A stretch of DNA of 64,000 nt from Actinomycetota bacterium (GCA_009726135.1 WLIQ01000001.1:29056-93055); one strand, 5' to 3'. Numbered from the stretch's first letter, positions 29,190-38,315 are shown. Made by a program: numbers and translations. Notes: generated by a model from the letters alone, not told the origin.

Positions 29190-30421
29190 CAACTCAACGC
29201 AAAATTCGTTTAGCTGCATTGCTCTCAGTCATGGGTCCAGGAATCATTGCTGGACTTTCCGATGATGATCCAGCTGGTATCACCACATATTCGCAACTGG
29301 GTGCAAAATTTGGATACCAAATGTTGTGGGTTCTGGTCATCTCCACGATTGCATTAATTATTTTCCAAGATTTAGGGGCTCGCATTGGCGTCGTTACTCG
29401 CCAAGGACTCATCGGTTTAGTGCGTCAAAAATACGGGGCTCGCTCTGGAACTCTTAGTGCCAGCGCTTTAATCATCGCAAACTTTGGAACACTCACCGCT
29501 GAATTTGCCGGTATTGCAGTTGCCGGAGAGCTCTTTGGCTTTTCACGTTTTGTAACCGTTCCTGCTGGAGCATTAGTTGTTTCATTCCTTGTATTACGTG
29601 GTTCTTTTGCCAATGTTGAAAAGGTTTTCTTTGCACTATCAGCAGTATTCATTTCTTACATCATTGCTGGCTTCATGGCCCACCCTGATTGGGGCCAAGC
29701 AGCACGTGGCGTTTTTGTCCCGTCAATGCCATTTACTCATGATGCGATCTACTTAGCGACGGCTACCTTAGGTACAACACTTGCGCCTTGGGGTCTGGCA
29801 TTTATTCAGTCGTATGCTGTTGATAAGCGTTTAACACGCGATGATTTAAAACTGCTGCGTATTGATGTGTGGACGGGATCATTGCTAACAGGAATTATTG
29901 GTTTCTTCGTGATCATTACCTGTGCCGCAACTTTAAACAAAGAAGGTCAGACAAACATCACCGATGCCGCGCAGGCTGCACGCGCATTAGAACCATTAGC
30001 CGGCACAATGGCTAAAGCTCTTTTCGCAATTGGCTTAGTGGGAGCAGCTCTTCTTGCTGCATCAATCTTGCCTTTATCAACTGCTTATTCGGTAGGCGAC
30101 TTAACTGGGCAACCGGCAGCACTCGATGATGGTCCGAAAGAAGCACCGCTATTTTATGCAACTTTTGGTGTAATGACCCTTTTTGCTGCTGGATTAATTC
30201 TGATACCTGGGTTGCCGTTAATTAAGGTATTAGTTTTCACTCAGATTCTTAATGCTATTTTGCTTCTACCCCTTCTAATATTTATGTACGGAATATCTAA
30301 AGATGAACGCCTCATGGGTGAGTTCGCCTCAAGTTCTCGCATGCGCGGCGTTTATGCCTTCATTATTTCGTTGGTTTCAATCTGCGTTCTGGCACTTCTC
30401 TGGTTCACAATAAAACCTTAA
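29186..30421 (+). CDS. Nramp (SLC11)-type divalent metal transporter with non-canonical metal site
   Basis: A 411-residue membrane protein with about 11 hydrophobic segments and an Nramp-like helix 1 (MGPGIIAGLSDDDPAGITTY). The canonical DPGN of Mn/Fe transporters is DPAG here (residues 28-31), and the helix-6 MPH motif is replaced in TLGTTLAPWGLAFIQSY. This fits the DDDP(S/A)G branch of the family rather than MntH. The overlapping upstream gene encodes MgtE-type Mg2+-sensing domains, so Mg2+ transport, as in the NRMT clade, is a reasonable hypothesis; Mn2+ is the alternative. Confidence 0.83.
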   Translation: MTTQRKIRLAALLSVMGPGIIAGLSDDDPAGITTYSQLGAKFGYQMLWVLVISTIALIIFQDLGARIGVVTRQGLIGLVRQKYGARSGTLSASALIIANFGTLTAEFAGIAVAGELFGFSRFVTVPAGALVVSFLVLRGSFANVEKVFFALSAVFISYIIAGFMAHPDWGQAARGVFVPSMPFTHDAIYLATATLGTTLAPWGLAFIQSYAVDKRLTRDDLKLLRIDVWTGSLLTGIIGFFVIITCAATLNKEGQTNITDAAQAARALEPLAGTMAKALFAIGLVGAALLAASILPLSTAYSVGDLTGQPAALDDGPKEAPLFYATFGVMTLFAAGLILIPGLPLIKVLVFTQILNAILLLPLLIFMYGISKDERLMGEFASSSRMRGVYAFIISLVSICVLALLWFTIKP

Positions 30422-31197
30422 TTCGACCGAAGAGTTAATCCTTCGATAAAAGTAAGTGAGTTTTGAAAAATCAATTCCTGGTCATAATCCAATGTAGCAA
30501 CGTGATAACTATTTACTAACTCGATTCGTGATTTATTTGAGGACCCTAAGCCAGCCATAATAATTTCAGTATTTGAAACAGGCAAAGTGTGATCTTCTAC
30601 AGAATGAAATAACTGAACCGGAACAGAAATTTTGCTTAAATTTTTGCGAGTTATCTTGAGCATTTTTAAAAGTTCATACACGCCGCGAGTCGGTAAGGCG
30701 TCATATCCGTGCTCTGTAATTCCAGGGCGCTTGATGTCGTTTCCTACGCTGGACCTAAGTTTTTGAAAATTAGAAATTACGTAAGCCAATTGATGCGGCA
30801 TATAAGCCACATGAATCATTGGATTTACCAAAATAATTCCTGACAATCGGTCATTATGGGTAAGCGAAATATTAAGAGCTGTTCCGCCGCCCATTGATAA
30901 GCCTGCGATAAAAACGTGGTCGCAAGTTTTATAGAGTTTATTTAACTCAGCTTCAACCTTGGCGGGCCACTCTTGCCATTTCACTTTGTTTAGATTTTCA
31001 GGCTTTGTTCCATGCCCGGGAAGCATTGGGACGCTAACGGTGTATCCCTTGCCATTGAGAAATTCTCCCCACGGGCGCATCGATGGTGGTGCTCCAGTAA
31101 ATCCATGAACAAGTAACACTCCAATGCGAGCATTTTTGCCTGAGCCCTGCGCTGACCAATCTTGCATCCAACCTGGGGGTGCGCTTTCAACTGCCAT
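30418..31197 (-). CDS. Alpha/beta hydrolase, carboxylesterase / monoacylglycerol-lipase-like
   Basis: A 259-residue serine hydrolase. The oxyanion region is LLVHGFTGAPPSMRPWGEFL, the nucleophile elbow is AGLSMGGGT, the acid is in HSVEDHTLPVSNTE, and the histidine is near the end (NSYHVATLDYD). This is the layout of Est30-like carboxylesterases. The start is set at the ATG of MAVESAPPGWMQDW because TATGGT stands exactly 7 bases upstream; further upstream codons read into the divergent exonuclease. The natural substrate is unknown. It converges with the Nramp gene, overlapping by 4 bases. Confidence 0.85.
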   Translation of the reverse strand: MAVESAPPGWMQDWSAQGSGKNARIGVLLVHGFTGAPPSMRPWGEFLNGKGYTVSVPMLPGHGTKPENLNKVKWQEWPAKVEAELNKLYKTCDHVFIAGLSMGGGTALNISLTHNDRLSGIILVNPMIHVAYMPHQLAYVISNFQKLRSSVGNDIKRPGITEHGYDALPTRGVYELLKMLKITRKNLSKISVPVQLFHSVEDHTLPVSNTEIIMAGLGSSNKSRIELVNSYHVATLDYDQELIFQNSLTFIEGLTLRSN

Positions 31198-31204
31198 ACC
31201 AGTA

Positions 31205-31245
31205 ACCATACGCGGACTGTCAATGACAGTGCAATCACTTACCAT
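31205..31245. promoter_or_regulatory. Divergent leaderless promoters with a central palindrome
   Basis: Minus strand: -35 TTGCAC (31234-31229), an 18-base spacer, -10 TATGGT (31210-31205), then 7 bases to the hydrolase ATG. Plus strand: -10 TACCAT (31240-31245), then 7 bases to the exonuclease GTG. Between them ACTGTCAATGACAGT (31216-31230) is palindromic around its central base and covers the minus-strand spacer and the plus-strand -35 area, where an operator would act on both genes. Confidence 0.5.
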
Positions 31246-31252
31246 TACCGCT

Positions 31253-31849
31253 GTGCACCTTTCGCAAACAACTTTCGTTGTAGTTGATCTTGAGACCTCT
31301 GGTGCTGCACCTTCTACTGGCGCCGGTATTACTGAAATCGGCGCGGTCAAAGTATGTGGCGGAGAGATAATTGGTGAGTTTCAAAGCTTTGTAAATCCTG
31401 GTGTTCCTATTTCATCCTTCATCACACAGCTCACCGGGATAACGGATGAGATGCTTTTCGACGCTCCTCAAATAGGAGAAATTTTCCCTTCGTTCATTGA
31501 ATTCTTAGGGCCAGAAAATGAGAACGTACTAGTTGCCCACAACGCGCCATTTGATATTGGATTTTTAAAAGCAGCCGCAGTTCATCTTGAGTATCCCTGG
31601 CCCAACCATCATGTTGCCGACACTGCCCGACTCGCTCGCTATGTTCTTACAAAAGATGAAGTCATCAACTGCAAATTAGCTACGTTGGCCGAGTTCTTTG
31701 GCGCAACTACTTCACCTACTCACAGAGCTCTAGATGATGCGCGAGCCACAGTAGATGTATTGCACGGAATCATTGAAAGATTGGGTGGATTTGGTATCAC
31801 TACTTTGCCAGAGTTTAAAAAAGTTAAGAAGAGGCTAGTTTCTGGGTAA
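31253..31849 (+). CDS. DEDDh 3'-5' exonuclease, DNA polymerase III epsilon-like
   Basis: A 198-residue DnaQ-fold exonuclease. Exo I is FVVVDLETSG (the D and E metal ligands), Exo II is VAHNAPFDIGFL, and Exo III is HRALDDARATVD with the DEDDh histidine and aspartate. I place the start at GTG 31253 (VHLSQTTF), 7 bases after TACCAT; an ATG at 31223 lies inside the divergent promoter palindrome. It may be the proofreading subunit or a stand-alone repair exonuclease. Its end overlaps trpD by 26 bases, tail to tail. Confidence 0.88.
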   Translation: MHLSQTTFVVVDLETSGAAPSTGAGITEIGAVKVCGGEIIGEFQSFVNPGVPISSFITQLTGITDEMLFDAPQIGEIFPSFIEFLGPENENVLVAHNAPFDIGFLKAAAVHLEYPWPNHHVADTARLARYVLTKDEVINCKLATLAEFFGATTSPTHRALDDARATVDVLHGIIERLGGFGITTLPEFKKVKKRLVSG

Positions 31850-32870
31850 GTTCTGCCCACTTGGCTACTAGTTCAGTCGCAGCACCACTATCAATTGCCT
31901 GCGTTGCTTTTTCGATACCAGCCGAAATTCGATCATGCAATGACACATCCATTGCACCTTCATAGGCAGCTATCGCAGCGGCGGCGTTGAGTACAACGGC
32001 ATCACGTGGAGCACCTTTTTCACCGTCGAAAATTGCGGTGGAGATCCGCGCATTTTCAACTGCGTCTCCCCCGACTAAGGCCGAGATAGGTGCACGTTTG
32101 ATACCGAAATCAAGAGGGTCCAGCAGATCGCTCGATATTTGCCCATTACCAATTGTTAAAACAGAGGTTGTTGTTGCCAAGGTAATTTCGTCGATTCCAT
32201 CATCGCCACGGAAAACAAAGCCATCTACGCCTTTTTCGACAAGAACTTGCGCCATTACTAAGTGCATTCGATCATTTGCTACACCGATAGCTGCAGCCTT
32301 TGGCCGTGCAGGATTTGCCAGTGGACCCAGAATATTAAAAACTGTTGGTACACCTAACTCTTTGCGAGCAGGCGCAGCAAATTTCATAGCTGGGTGAAAA
32401 ACTGGAGCGAAACAGAAACCAATTCCTAGGGCATGAAATGTAGTTTCTACACCTTTGCCGTCCAGGGTTATGGCAATTCCCAGAGCTTCCAATAAGTCAG
32501 CCGCACCAGATTTAGAAGAAGCTGCTCGATTCCCGTGCTTGATAACTTTAGCGCCAGCTGCTGCTGCAATAATTGCCGCCGTTGTTGAAATATTTATTGT
32601 GTGTGCACCATCTCCGCCAGTTCCTACAGTGTCGACGGCGCGCTCAGTAATTGAAATAGGCGCTGAATGCTCGTACATCTGGGCAACTAATGCGCCGACT
32701 TCCTCAGAAGTTTCACCTTTTGTTTTTAATGCAATCAGAAACTTTTTAATTATTTCGGTATCTGCATTTCCTTCAAGAATCTGCTTCATGCACCATTGAA
32801 CATCTTTCGGTTCAAGATTTTGACCAACTTCTAGAGTGGAAAAATATTGATCCCACTGAGTCTGCGACAT
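31824..32870 (-). CDS. trpD: Anthranilate phosphoribosyltransferase
   Basis: TrpD, 348 residues, transfers phosphoribose to anthranilate in tryptophan synthesis. The PRPP-binding glycine-rich motif VGTGGDGAHTINIST (about residue 81) and HGNRAASSKSGAADLLEALG are intact, and NPARPKAAAIGV follows. No other trp gene is in the window, so trpD is detached from any trp operon, as is common in Actinobacteria. It lies 10 bases after the receiver-like gene and probably shares its transcript. Confidence 0.95.
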   Translation of the reverse strand: MSQTQWDQYFSTLEVGQNLEPKDVQWCMKQILEGNADTEIIKKFLIALKTKGETSEEVGALVAQMYEHSAPISITERAVDTVGTGGDGAHTINISTTAAIIAAAAGAKVIKHGNRAASSKSGAADLLEALGIAITLDGKGVETTFHALGIGFCFAPVFHPAMKFAAPARKELGVPTVFNILGPLANPARPKAAAIGVANDRMHLVMAQVLVEKGVDGFVFRGDDGIDEITLATTTSVLTIGNGQISSDLLDPLDFGIKRAPISALVGGDAVENARISTAIFDGEKGAPRDAVVLNAAAAIAAYEGAMDVSLHDRISAGIEKATQAIDSGAATELVAKWAELTQKLASS

Positions 32871-32880
32871 GATTACCTAT

Positions 32881-33282
32881 TTAAACTGTGGCGAGCTTTG
32901 TCCCGCGCAATAGTTCAGCAGCGCTCTTGGCCAAGGTAAATGGATCGATGGGATGAACAACTGATGCTTCAGCTAATGACCATGCCGCTAGCCATGCATC
33001 CTCTTTTCGCCCTGTAATCACAAGGACTGGAGGGCAGTTAAAGACCTCGTCTTTAAATTGACGTGCAATTCCTAGTCCACCTTCGGGTACAGCTTCACCA
33101 TCTAAAATGAATAGATCAATCCCAGCTTTTGAATCAACAAAAGCACGAAGCGCTGCCCCAGTAGCAAACTCATGAATCTGGTGTTCGCCCACATCGCTGG
33201 CGGTTTGGCTACCAAGGGCGTTAATAATGGCGTCACGAATAGTTGAATCATCTGCATAGATGACGATCTGTTTCTTTGCCAT
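32881..33282 (-). CDS. Stand-alone receiver-like (response-regulator fold) protein
   Basis: A 133-residue single-domain protein with a CheY-like layout: the acidic pair in IYADDSTIRD, a candidate phospho-acceptor aspartate in LFILDGEAVPEGG, and the threonine in VLVITGRKED. The conserved lysine of the KP motif is not present: the corresponding stretch reads VVHPIDPF. There is no output domain and no kinase nearby. The start is the ATG of MAKKQIVIYADD, 7 bases after TAGACT. It is divergent from ctaE and upstream of trpD. The missing lysine suggests phosphorylation-independent or altered signalling. Confidence 0.7.
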   Translation of the reverse strand: MAKKQIVIYADDSTIRDAIINALGSQTASDVGEHQIHEFATGAALRAFVDSKAGIDLFILDGEAVPEGGLGIARQFKDEVFNCPPVLVITGRKEDAWLAAWSLAEASVVHPIDPFTLAKSAAELLRGTKLATV

Positions 33283-33289
33283 GGCTGTA

Positions 33290-33295
33290 AGTCTA
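33290..33295 (-). promoter_or_regulatory. Leaderless-type -10 (TAGACT) for the receiver-like gene
   Basis: TAGACT on the minus strand followed by exactly 7 bases and the ATG at 33282. The rest of the 151-base divergent spacer to ctaE holds no other clear element. Confidence 0.5.
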
Positions 33296-33420
33296 AAGGT
33301 CTTCTGAGGTTGTCGCCTTCGATTTTCACCGCCCAAAGCATGTGGCCTGTTTCACCCCTGATGAGAGGTAATAATCTGGCTGAAAGGGGGTTCGGGTAAG
33401 ACTCAGGCGTGGTTTTCGGG

Positions 33421-33426
33421 AATAAT
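33421..33426 (+). promoter_or_regulatory. Possible leaderless-type -10 (AATAAT) for ctaE-qcrCAB
   Basis: AATAAT followed by 7 bases and the ATG at 33434. The first base departs from the TANNNT pattern, so support is weaker than at the other sites. Confidence 0.35.
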
Positions 33427-33433
33427 CACCTCC

Positions 33434-34063
33434 ATGTCAACTGCATCCGTATCGGCCCATCACAAGATCACCCGCCCCAATGCCGTTGCTGTTGGAACAA
33501 TCGTTTGGCTTTCAAGTGAACTCATGTTTTTTGCCGCACTCTTTGCTATTTATTTCACAACACGGGCAGTTCAAGGACCAACCATTTGGACCGAGTCAAA
33601 CCAGATTCTCAACATTCCTTTTGCAGCACTCAACACAACGGTGCTGGTTCTTTCATCAGTAACGTGTCAGTTCGGAGTATTTGCTGCTGAGCGTTTTCAG
33701 AATCGCCGCACCGGATCCATTATCCAAATGAACAAATGGGGAATGCGTGAGTGGTTTGCTTTAACATTTTTAATGGGTTCATTCTTTATTGGTGGTCAAA
33801 TATTTGAATACGCATCATTAGTTCAGGAAGGCTTAACACTTTCATCAACTGCCTATGGATCCGTTTTTTACATTGCTACAGGTTTCCACGGTTTACACGT
33901 AACTGGTGGCCTTATTGCTTTTCTTGTCGTAATGATCCGCGTTTCTAAAGCCCGTCGCTTTACACACCAGCAAGCAACTACGGCAATCGTCGTTTCCTAT
34001 TATTGGCACTTTGTTGATGTTGTGTGGATCGCCCTCTTCTCTGCTATTTACCTGATTAAGTAA
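33434..34063 (+). CDS. ctaE: Cytochrome c oxidase subunit III
   Basis: CtaE, 209 residues, five membrane helices, a structural subunit of the aa3 oxidase. Typical stretches are [19 protein letters not shown] at the N terminus, [18 protein letters not shown] in helix 4 and [19 protein letters not shown] at the end. As in other Actinobacteria it is separated from ctaCDF and leads the qcrCAB operon, which encodes the complex that binds this oxidase in a supercomplex. Confidence 0.96.
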   Translation: MSTASVSAHHKITRPNAVAVGTIVWLSSELMFFAALFAIYFTTRAVQGPTIWTESNQILNIPFAALNTTVLVLSSVTCQFGVFAAERFQNRRTGSIIQMNKWGMREWFALTFLMGSFFIGGQIFEYASLVQEGLTLSSTAYGSVFYIATGFHGLHVTGGLIAFLVVMIRVSKARRFTHQQATTAIVVSYYWHFVDVVWIALFSAIYLIK

Positions 34064-34080
34064 GGGAGTACATACACTTC

Positions 34081-34872
34081 GTGAAACGCTTATCGCGCTA
34101 CCGCAGACACAAGGCCGCAGGTCCTGCCCTTCTTATTTTCGCCCTATTGGCAATTGGCACAACTTTTTCAGTAGCTAGCGCCACAGTGAAGGCGTCACCA
34201 ACTTCATTTGCGCGCTCTGCAGTAATTGATGAAGGTAAACAAATATTTCTTAAGGGTTGTTCTTCATGTCATGGTCTTAACGCAGAGGGTGGCGCAGTTG
34301 CACCATCTCTTATTGGCGTCGGTGCGGCTTCGGTAGATTTCCAAGTTGGAACAGGTCGTATGCCAATGGCGGATATGAGCCAACAAGCTATGCGTAAGAA
34401 GCCTGTCTACAACGCCGAAGAAACTGCGGCATTAGCGGCATATGTTGCTTCGCTTGCTCCCGGCCCAGCAATTCCTGATGATTCAGTTTTAAATTATGAA
34501 CGAGATGGCAACACTGCACAAGGTGGTGAGCTATTTCGCAACAACTGCGCCATGTGCCACAACTTTGCGGGCCAAGGTGGTGCGTTGACTCAAGGTAAAT
34601 ATGCACCAACACTTATGGGCGTAGAACCAAAGTACATCTACGAAGCATTGATAACTGGTCCACAATCAATGCCAGTTTTTAGCGATAAAACAATTACTCC
34701 CGCAGAAAAACTTTCACTTATCAAATGGATTAAGGCAGCTGAGGCTGAACCAAATCTAGGTGGAGCGACAATGGGGCGAATTGGACCAGTAACTGAAGGC
34801 CTATTGGCATGGGTTCTAGGAATAGGACTGCTTATTGGTATTGCAGTCTGGCTAACTACGAGAGCAAGGTAG
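34081..34872 (+). CDS. qcrC: Cytochrome bc1 complex dihaem cytochrome c subunit
   Basis: QcrC, 263 residues, with two c-type haem sites, CSSCH (about residues 60-64) and CAMCH (about residues 156-160), each in its own cytochrome c domain on the outer face. One membrane helix lies near the N terminus and one at the C terminus (LAWVLGIGLLIGIAVWLTT). The dihaem subunit replaces a separate cytochrome c and passes electrons directly to the aa3 oxidase. It starts on GTG, with GGGAG upstream. Confidence 0.96.
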   Translation: MKRLSRYRRHKAAGPALLIFALLAIGTTFSVASATVKASPTSFARSAVIDEGKQIFLKGCSSCHGLNAEGGAVAPSLIGVGAASVDFQVGTGRMPMADMSQQAMRKKPVYNAEETAALAAYVASLAPGPAIPDDSVLNYERDGNTAQGGELFRNNCAMCHNFAGQGGALTQGKYAPTLMGVEPKYIYEALITGPQSMPVFSDKTITPAEKLSLIKWIKAAEAEPNLGGATMGRIGPVTEGLLAWVLGIGLLIGIAVWLTTRAR

Positions 34873-34879
34873 GCGAAAC

Positions 34880-35875
34880 GTGTCTAATGAATTAGTTCCA
34901 ACTGATGATTCGATTGCACCTGCCCATGCACCTCGATCTACTGATATCAACCCAAAGGCTGAGAAGCGTGCTGAACAACAAATTGCAATTCTCTTTGGAC
35001 TCTCCGCGCTGGGTTCACTCTTACTGATTTATTCTTACGTTTTTGTCACTAAAGACGTCTTCATTTTCATTCCTATTATGGGAAATCAAAATGCACAGCA
35101 ACTTGGTATCGGTATTGGTATGGCAATGTCCCTATTCTTTATCGGCATCGCTGCCATTCACTGGGCAAAGACATTGATGTCAGATGTTGAAGTAGTAAAT
35201 CACCGTCATGAGTTTCGCTCCAGCGATGAAGATCGTGAAGAATTTGTTAAGACTGTTAAAAACGGCGTTGCCGCTGCCGGTCTTGGTCGTCGTAAGTTGA
35301 TAAAACGATCACTGGGTGTGGCCATCGGTTTCTTTGCTCTACCTCCCGTGCTACTTCTACGCGACCTAGGCCCATTGCCAAAGAAGCAGTTGGAAACAAC
35401 AAACTGGAAAGCTGGAACCCGTCTACTGACCGATCCAGGCAATCGTCCAATATTGGCGTCAGATCTTGAAGTTGGCGCCGTTGTTCAAGTCTTACCGGCA
35501 GTTGAAAATGAAGATGAGCGACCCCTCAGTGATATTGCTAAAGATCCAGTTCTGCTCATCAGATTGCGTGAACAAGATTTTCAATTAACCCCCGAAAAAC
35601 TTGCGATGACTCATAATGGAATCATCGCCTTTTCTAAGATCTGTTCACACATGGGATGCGCAGTTGCGCTGTATGAACAGCAAACTAAGCATTTGTTATG
35701 TCCATGCCACCAGTCAACATTTGACGTGACACGTGGCGCTAAAGTGATTTTTGGGCCAGCCGCACGCCCACTACCTCAACTCGATATCACAGTCGATGGT
35801 GAGGGATATTTAATTGCACGTGCAGCATTTAATGAACCAGTCGGACCTAGTTTCTGGGAGCGTAACTCACAATGA
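34880..35875 (+). CDS. qcrA: Cytochrome bc1 complex Rieske iron-sulfur subunit
   Basis: QcrA, 331 residues, with three membrane segments (the actinobacterial form) and a C-terminal Rieske domain. The 2Fe-2S ligands are in CSHMGC (about residue 254) and CPCHQSTFD (about residue 274). It takes electrons from quinol at the outer membrane face. A GTG start follows qcrC by 7 bases, and the stop overlaps qcrB by 4 bases. Confidence 0.96.
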   Translation: MSNELVPTDDSIAPAHAPRSTDINPKAEKRAEQQIAILFGLSALGSLLLIYSYVFVTKDVFIFIPIMGNQNAQQLGIGIGMAMSLFFIGIAAIHWAKTLMSDVEVVNHRHEFRSSDEDREEFVKTVKNGVAAAGLGRRKLIKRSLGVAIGFFALPPVLLLRDLGPLPKKQLETTNWKAGTRLLTDPGNRPILASDLEVGAVVQVLPAVENEDERPLSDIAKDPVLLIRLREQDFQLTPEKLAMTHNGIIAFSKICSHMGCAVALYEQQTKHLLCPCHQSTFDVTRGAKVIFGPAARPLPQLDITVDGEGYLIARAAFNEPVGPSFWERNSQ

Positions 35876-37458
35876 CACCTGTAGAGAAAACTATTGGTAA
35901 CGCAGCTAACTTTGTCGATGAAAGGTTAGGAGCGGCCGGTTGGGTTAAGAAGTCACTCAATAAGGTCTTCCCTGATCACTGGTCCTTCATGCTCGGTGAA
36001 GTATGCATGTATTCATTTGTTATTCTGCTTCTCTCTGGAACGTTCTTAACTTTCTGGTTCGATCCTTCTCAGCGCGATGTAATTTACAACGGCGTGTACG
36101 AACCACTTAAAGGTTTGAAGATGTCAGCTGCATACGCTTCAACACTCGATATTTCATTTGAGGTACGTGGTGGCCTATTGATGCGCCAGATTCACCACTG
36201 GGCAGCAAATATCTTTATGGCCGCTATCGTGGCTCACCTTCTTCGCGTTTTCTTCACTGGCGCATTTAGAAAACCACGCGAGTTCAACTGGATCCTAGGA
36301 ATTCTCTTGCTCACTCTTGGTCTAGTTGAAGGTCTATTTGGTTATTCCTTGCCAGATGATTTGCTTTCAGGAACCGGACTTCGCATCACCTCGGCAATTA
36401 TTCAAGCCCTACCGGTAGTTGGAACATATATTTCATTCTTCTTATTCGGCGGCGCTTTCCCTGGGACTGGATTTATTCCACGAATTTTCACGCTCCACAT
36501 CCTAATAATTCCGGGAATCTTCCTTGCGGTGATCACAATTCACGTGATGTTGGTTTGGTACCAAAAACACACACAGTTCCCTGGTGTTGGTCGTACAGAA
36601 AAGAACGTTGTTGGACATCCAATCTTGCCTGTCTACATGGCTAAAGCCGGCGGATTCTTCTTCGTTGTATTTGGCGTAATCGCATTCTTATCAGCCGTTG
36701 CATCTATTAACCCAATTTGGTTATACGGTCCGTACACACCTGGGCAGATTTCTGCGGGCTCTCAACCGGACTGGTACATGGGGTGGCTAGATGGATTAGT
36801 TCGTATGGCTCCCCCATTAGAAACTCATGCTTTTGGCCACACAATTTCTTGGAATATTTTAATTCCAGCGCTCATAGTCCCTGGAATCCTTTTTACGGGA
36901 ATGGCCCTGTACCCATTTATTGAAAGCTGGATAACTGGAGACAAGCGCGAACACCATCTACTCGATCGTCCTCGCAACGTACCTAACCGAACAGCACTTG
37001 GTGTCATGTCCATTACTTTCGTAATGGTCGCACTCATCAATGGTGGTAACGATATTTTGGCAACTAATTTCCATTTATCTATTAATCAAATTATGTGGTT
37101 CTCACGTATCGGCATATTTGTTCTGCCACCGATCGCCTTTGTGATAACTAAACGTTTGTGTTTGTCGCTGCAGCGCGCAGATCGTGACTTGCTATTACAC
37201 GGAAGTGAAACTGGCCGACTACTTCGGCTACCTCATGGTGAGTTCGTCGAGGTCCACGAACCTATCTCTGCAGAAAAAGCTTTCCTACTGCAATCACATG
37301 AAGAGCCGATAGCACTTGAGCTATCTGAAGTTGATTCCAGAGGCGTTCGACGACCTGGTGCTTTGAAGAACAAGGTGCAGCGACGCTTAAGTAAAGCTCA
37401 TGCAGTTTCTGTTCCTAAGGTCAGTGAACAAGAGTTAAAAGAGATCGAACACCACTAG
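35872..37458 (+). CDS. qcrB: Cytochrome bc1 complex cytochrome b subunit
   Basis: QcrB, 528 residues, with the membrane core that binds two b-type haems. Conserved helices include RQIHHWAANIFMAAIVAHLLR, with haem histidines, and GLVEGLFGYSLPDDLLSGTG, with the quinol-site region near residues 140-165. The ATG overlaps the qcrA stop (ATGA). The soluble, basic C-terminal extension (GALKNKVQRRLSKAH) is usual in the actinobacterial form. The gene converges with the DMT transporter, overlapping by 4 bases. Confidence 0.97.
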   Translation: MTPVEKTIGNAANFVDERLGAAGWVKKSLNKVFPDHWSFMLGEVCMYSFVILLLSGTFLTFWFDPSQRDVIYNGVYEPLKGLKMSAAYASTLDISFEVRGGLLMRQIHHWAANIFMAAIVAHLLRVFFTGAFRKPREFNWILGILLLTLGLVEGLFGYSLPDDLLSGTGLRITSAIIQALPVVGTYISFFLFGGAFPGTGFIPRIFTLHILIIPGIFLAVITIHVMLVWYQKHTQFPGVGRTEKNVVGHPILPVYMAKAGGFFFVVFGVIAFLSAVASINPIWLYGPYTPGQISAGSQPDWYMGWLDGLVRMAPPLETHAFGHTISWNILIPALIVPGILFTGMALYPFIESWITGDKREHHLLDRPRNVPNRTALGVMSITFVMVALINGGNDILATNFHLSINQIMWFSRIGIFVLPPIAFVITKRLCLSLQRADRDLLLHGSETGRLLRLPHGEFVEVHEPISAEKAFLLQSHEEPIALELSEVDSRGVRRPGALKNKVQRRLSKAHAVSVPKVSEQELKEIEHH

Positions 37459-38315
37459 TTCTTTTTACGTATTACAAGCCAAACACCCAGGGCGGTAATT
37501 CCTATTCCAAGGAAGCCTTGGGTGTTTACTTTTTCACCAAAAAGAGCATATGCCTCAAGTGCCGTAGCTGGCGGTACTAAGTAAAACAGTGACGAAACCG
37601 AAGCAGCACTACCTGTATTGAGCAACCAGAGCAATATCAGTACTGCACCTACCGACAGCGCAATGATTAACCACACCATTGAAGCTACAAACTTAGGTGT
37701 GAAATCAATATGTGTTCCACCCGTTACGCCCGCACCCACGGCCAATATCGCCCCTGCTGCAAGGTACTGGTACGCGGTGCCGGCCAACATTGGAATACCC
37801 GCACCAAACTTTTTCTGCATCAGCGTGGCGGTTGTGCTCCCAAGCAATGCAACAAACACTGCAGCAATACCCACTTTTGAAACTGAACTATCGAATGTAG
37901 GACCAAGAACCAATACAACTCCGATAAGTCCAAGAACTAATCCAATAAATTGGGTGCGACGTAGTTTCTCACCCAGAATATTCACTGCAAGAAGAGAGAC
38001 CAAAACCGGCTGCAAACTCGTAATAACTGCCGCCACACCTGCCGAAACTCCTTTAGAAATTGCGAAGAAGACTCCCCCTAAGTAGAAGGCATGTAAAAAT
38101 AAGCCAATAAGTGCTGATTTAACTATTTCATTCTTTCGCAAATCCAGCGGAAATCTCAGAATTCGCGCGATGATAATAAGAATTGCTGCGGCGATAAAAA
38201 TACGTAGCGATAGAAAAATGAAGGGATCCGCGTAAGGCAGTCCGTATTTTGCTCCGACAAAGCCCGTGCTCCATAAAAATACAAATAGATATGGAGCTAA
38301 GCGTGCGGTCTTCAA
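37455..38315 (-). CDS. EamA/DMT family transporter
   Basis: A 286-residue protein of about ten membrane helices in two EamA repeats; the first repeat begins LAPYLFVFLWSTGFVGAKYG and the second has VALLGSTTATLMQKKFG. The family exports or imports small metabolites; the substrate here is unknown. I set the start at TTG 38315, which overlaps the SRPBCC stop as TTGA and places helix 1 at the N terminus; ATG 38360 would overlap that gene by 49 bases. Confidence 0.82.
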   Translation of the reverse strand: MKTARLAPYLFVFLWSTGFVGAKYGLPYADPFIFLSLRIFIAAAILIIIARILRFPLDLRKNEIVKSALIGLFLHAFYLGGVFFAISKGVSAGVAAVITSLQPVLVSLLAVNILGEKLRRTQFIGLVLGLIGVVLVLGPTFDSSVSKVGIAAVFVALLGSTTATLMQKKFGAGIPMLAGTAYQYLAAGAILAVGAGVTGGTHIDFTPKFVASMVWLIIALSVGAVLILLWLLNTGSAASVSSLFYLVPPATALEAYALFGEKVNTQGFLGIGITALGVWLVIRKKN

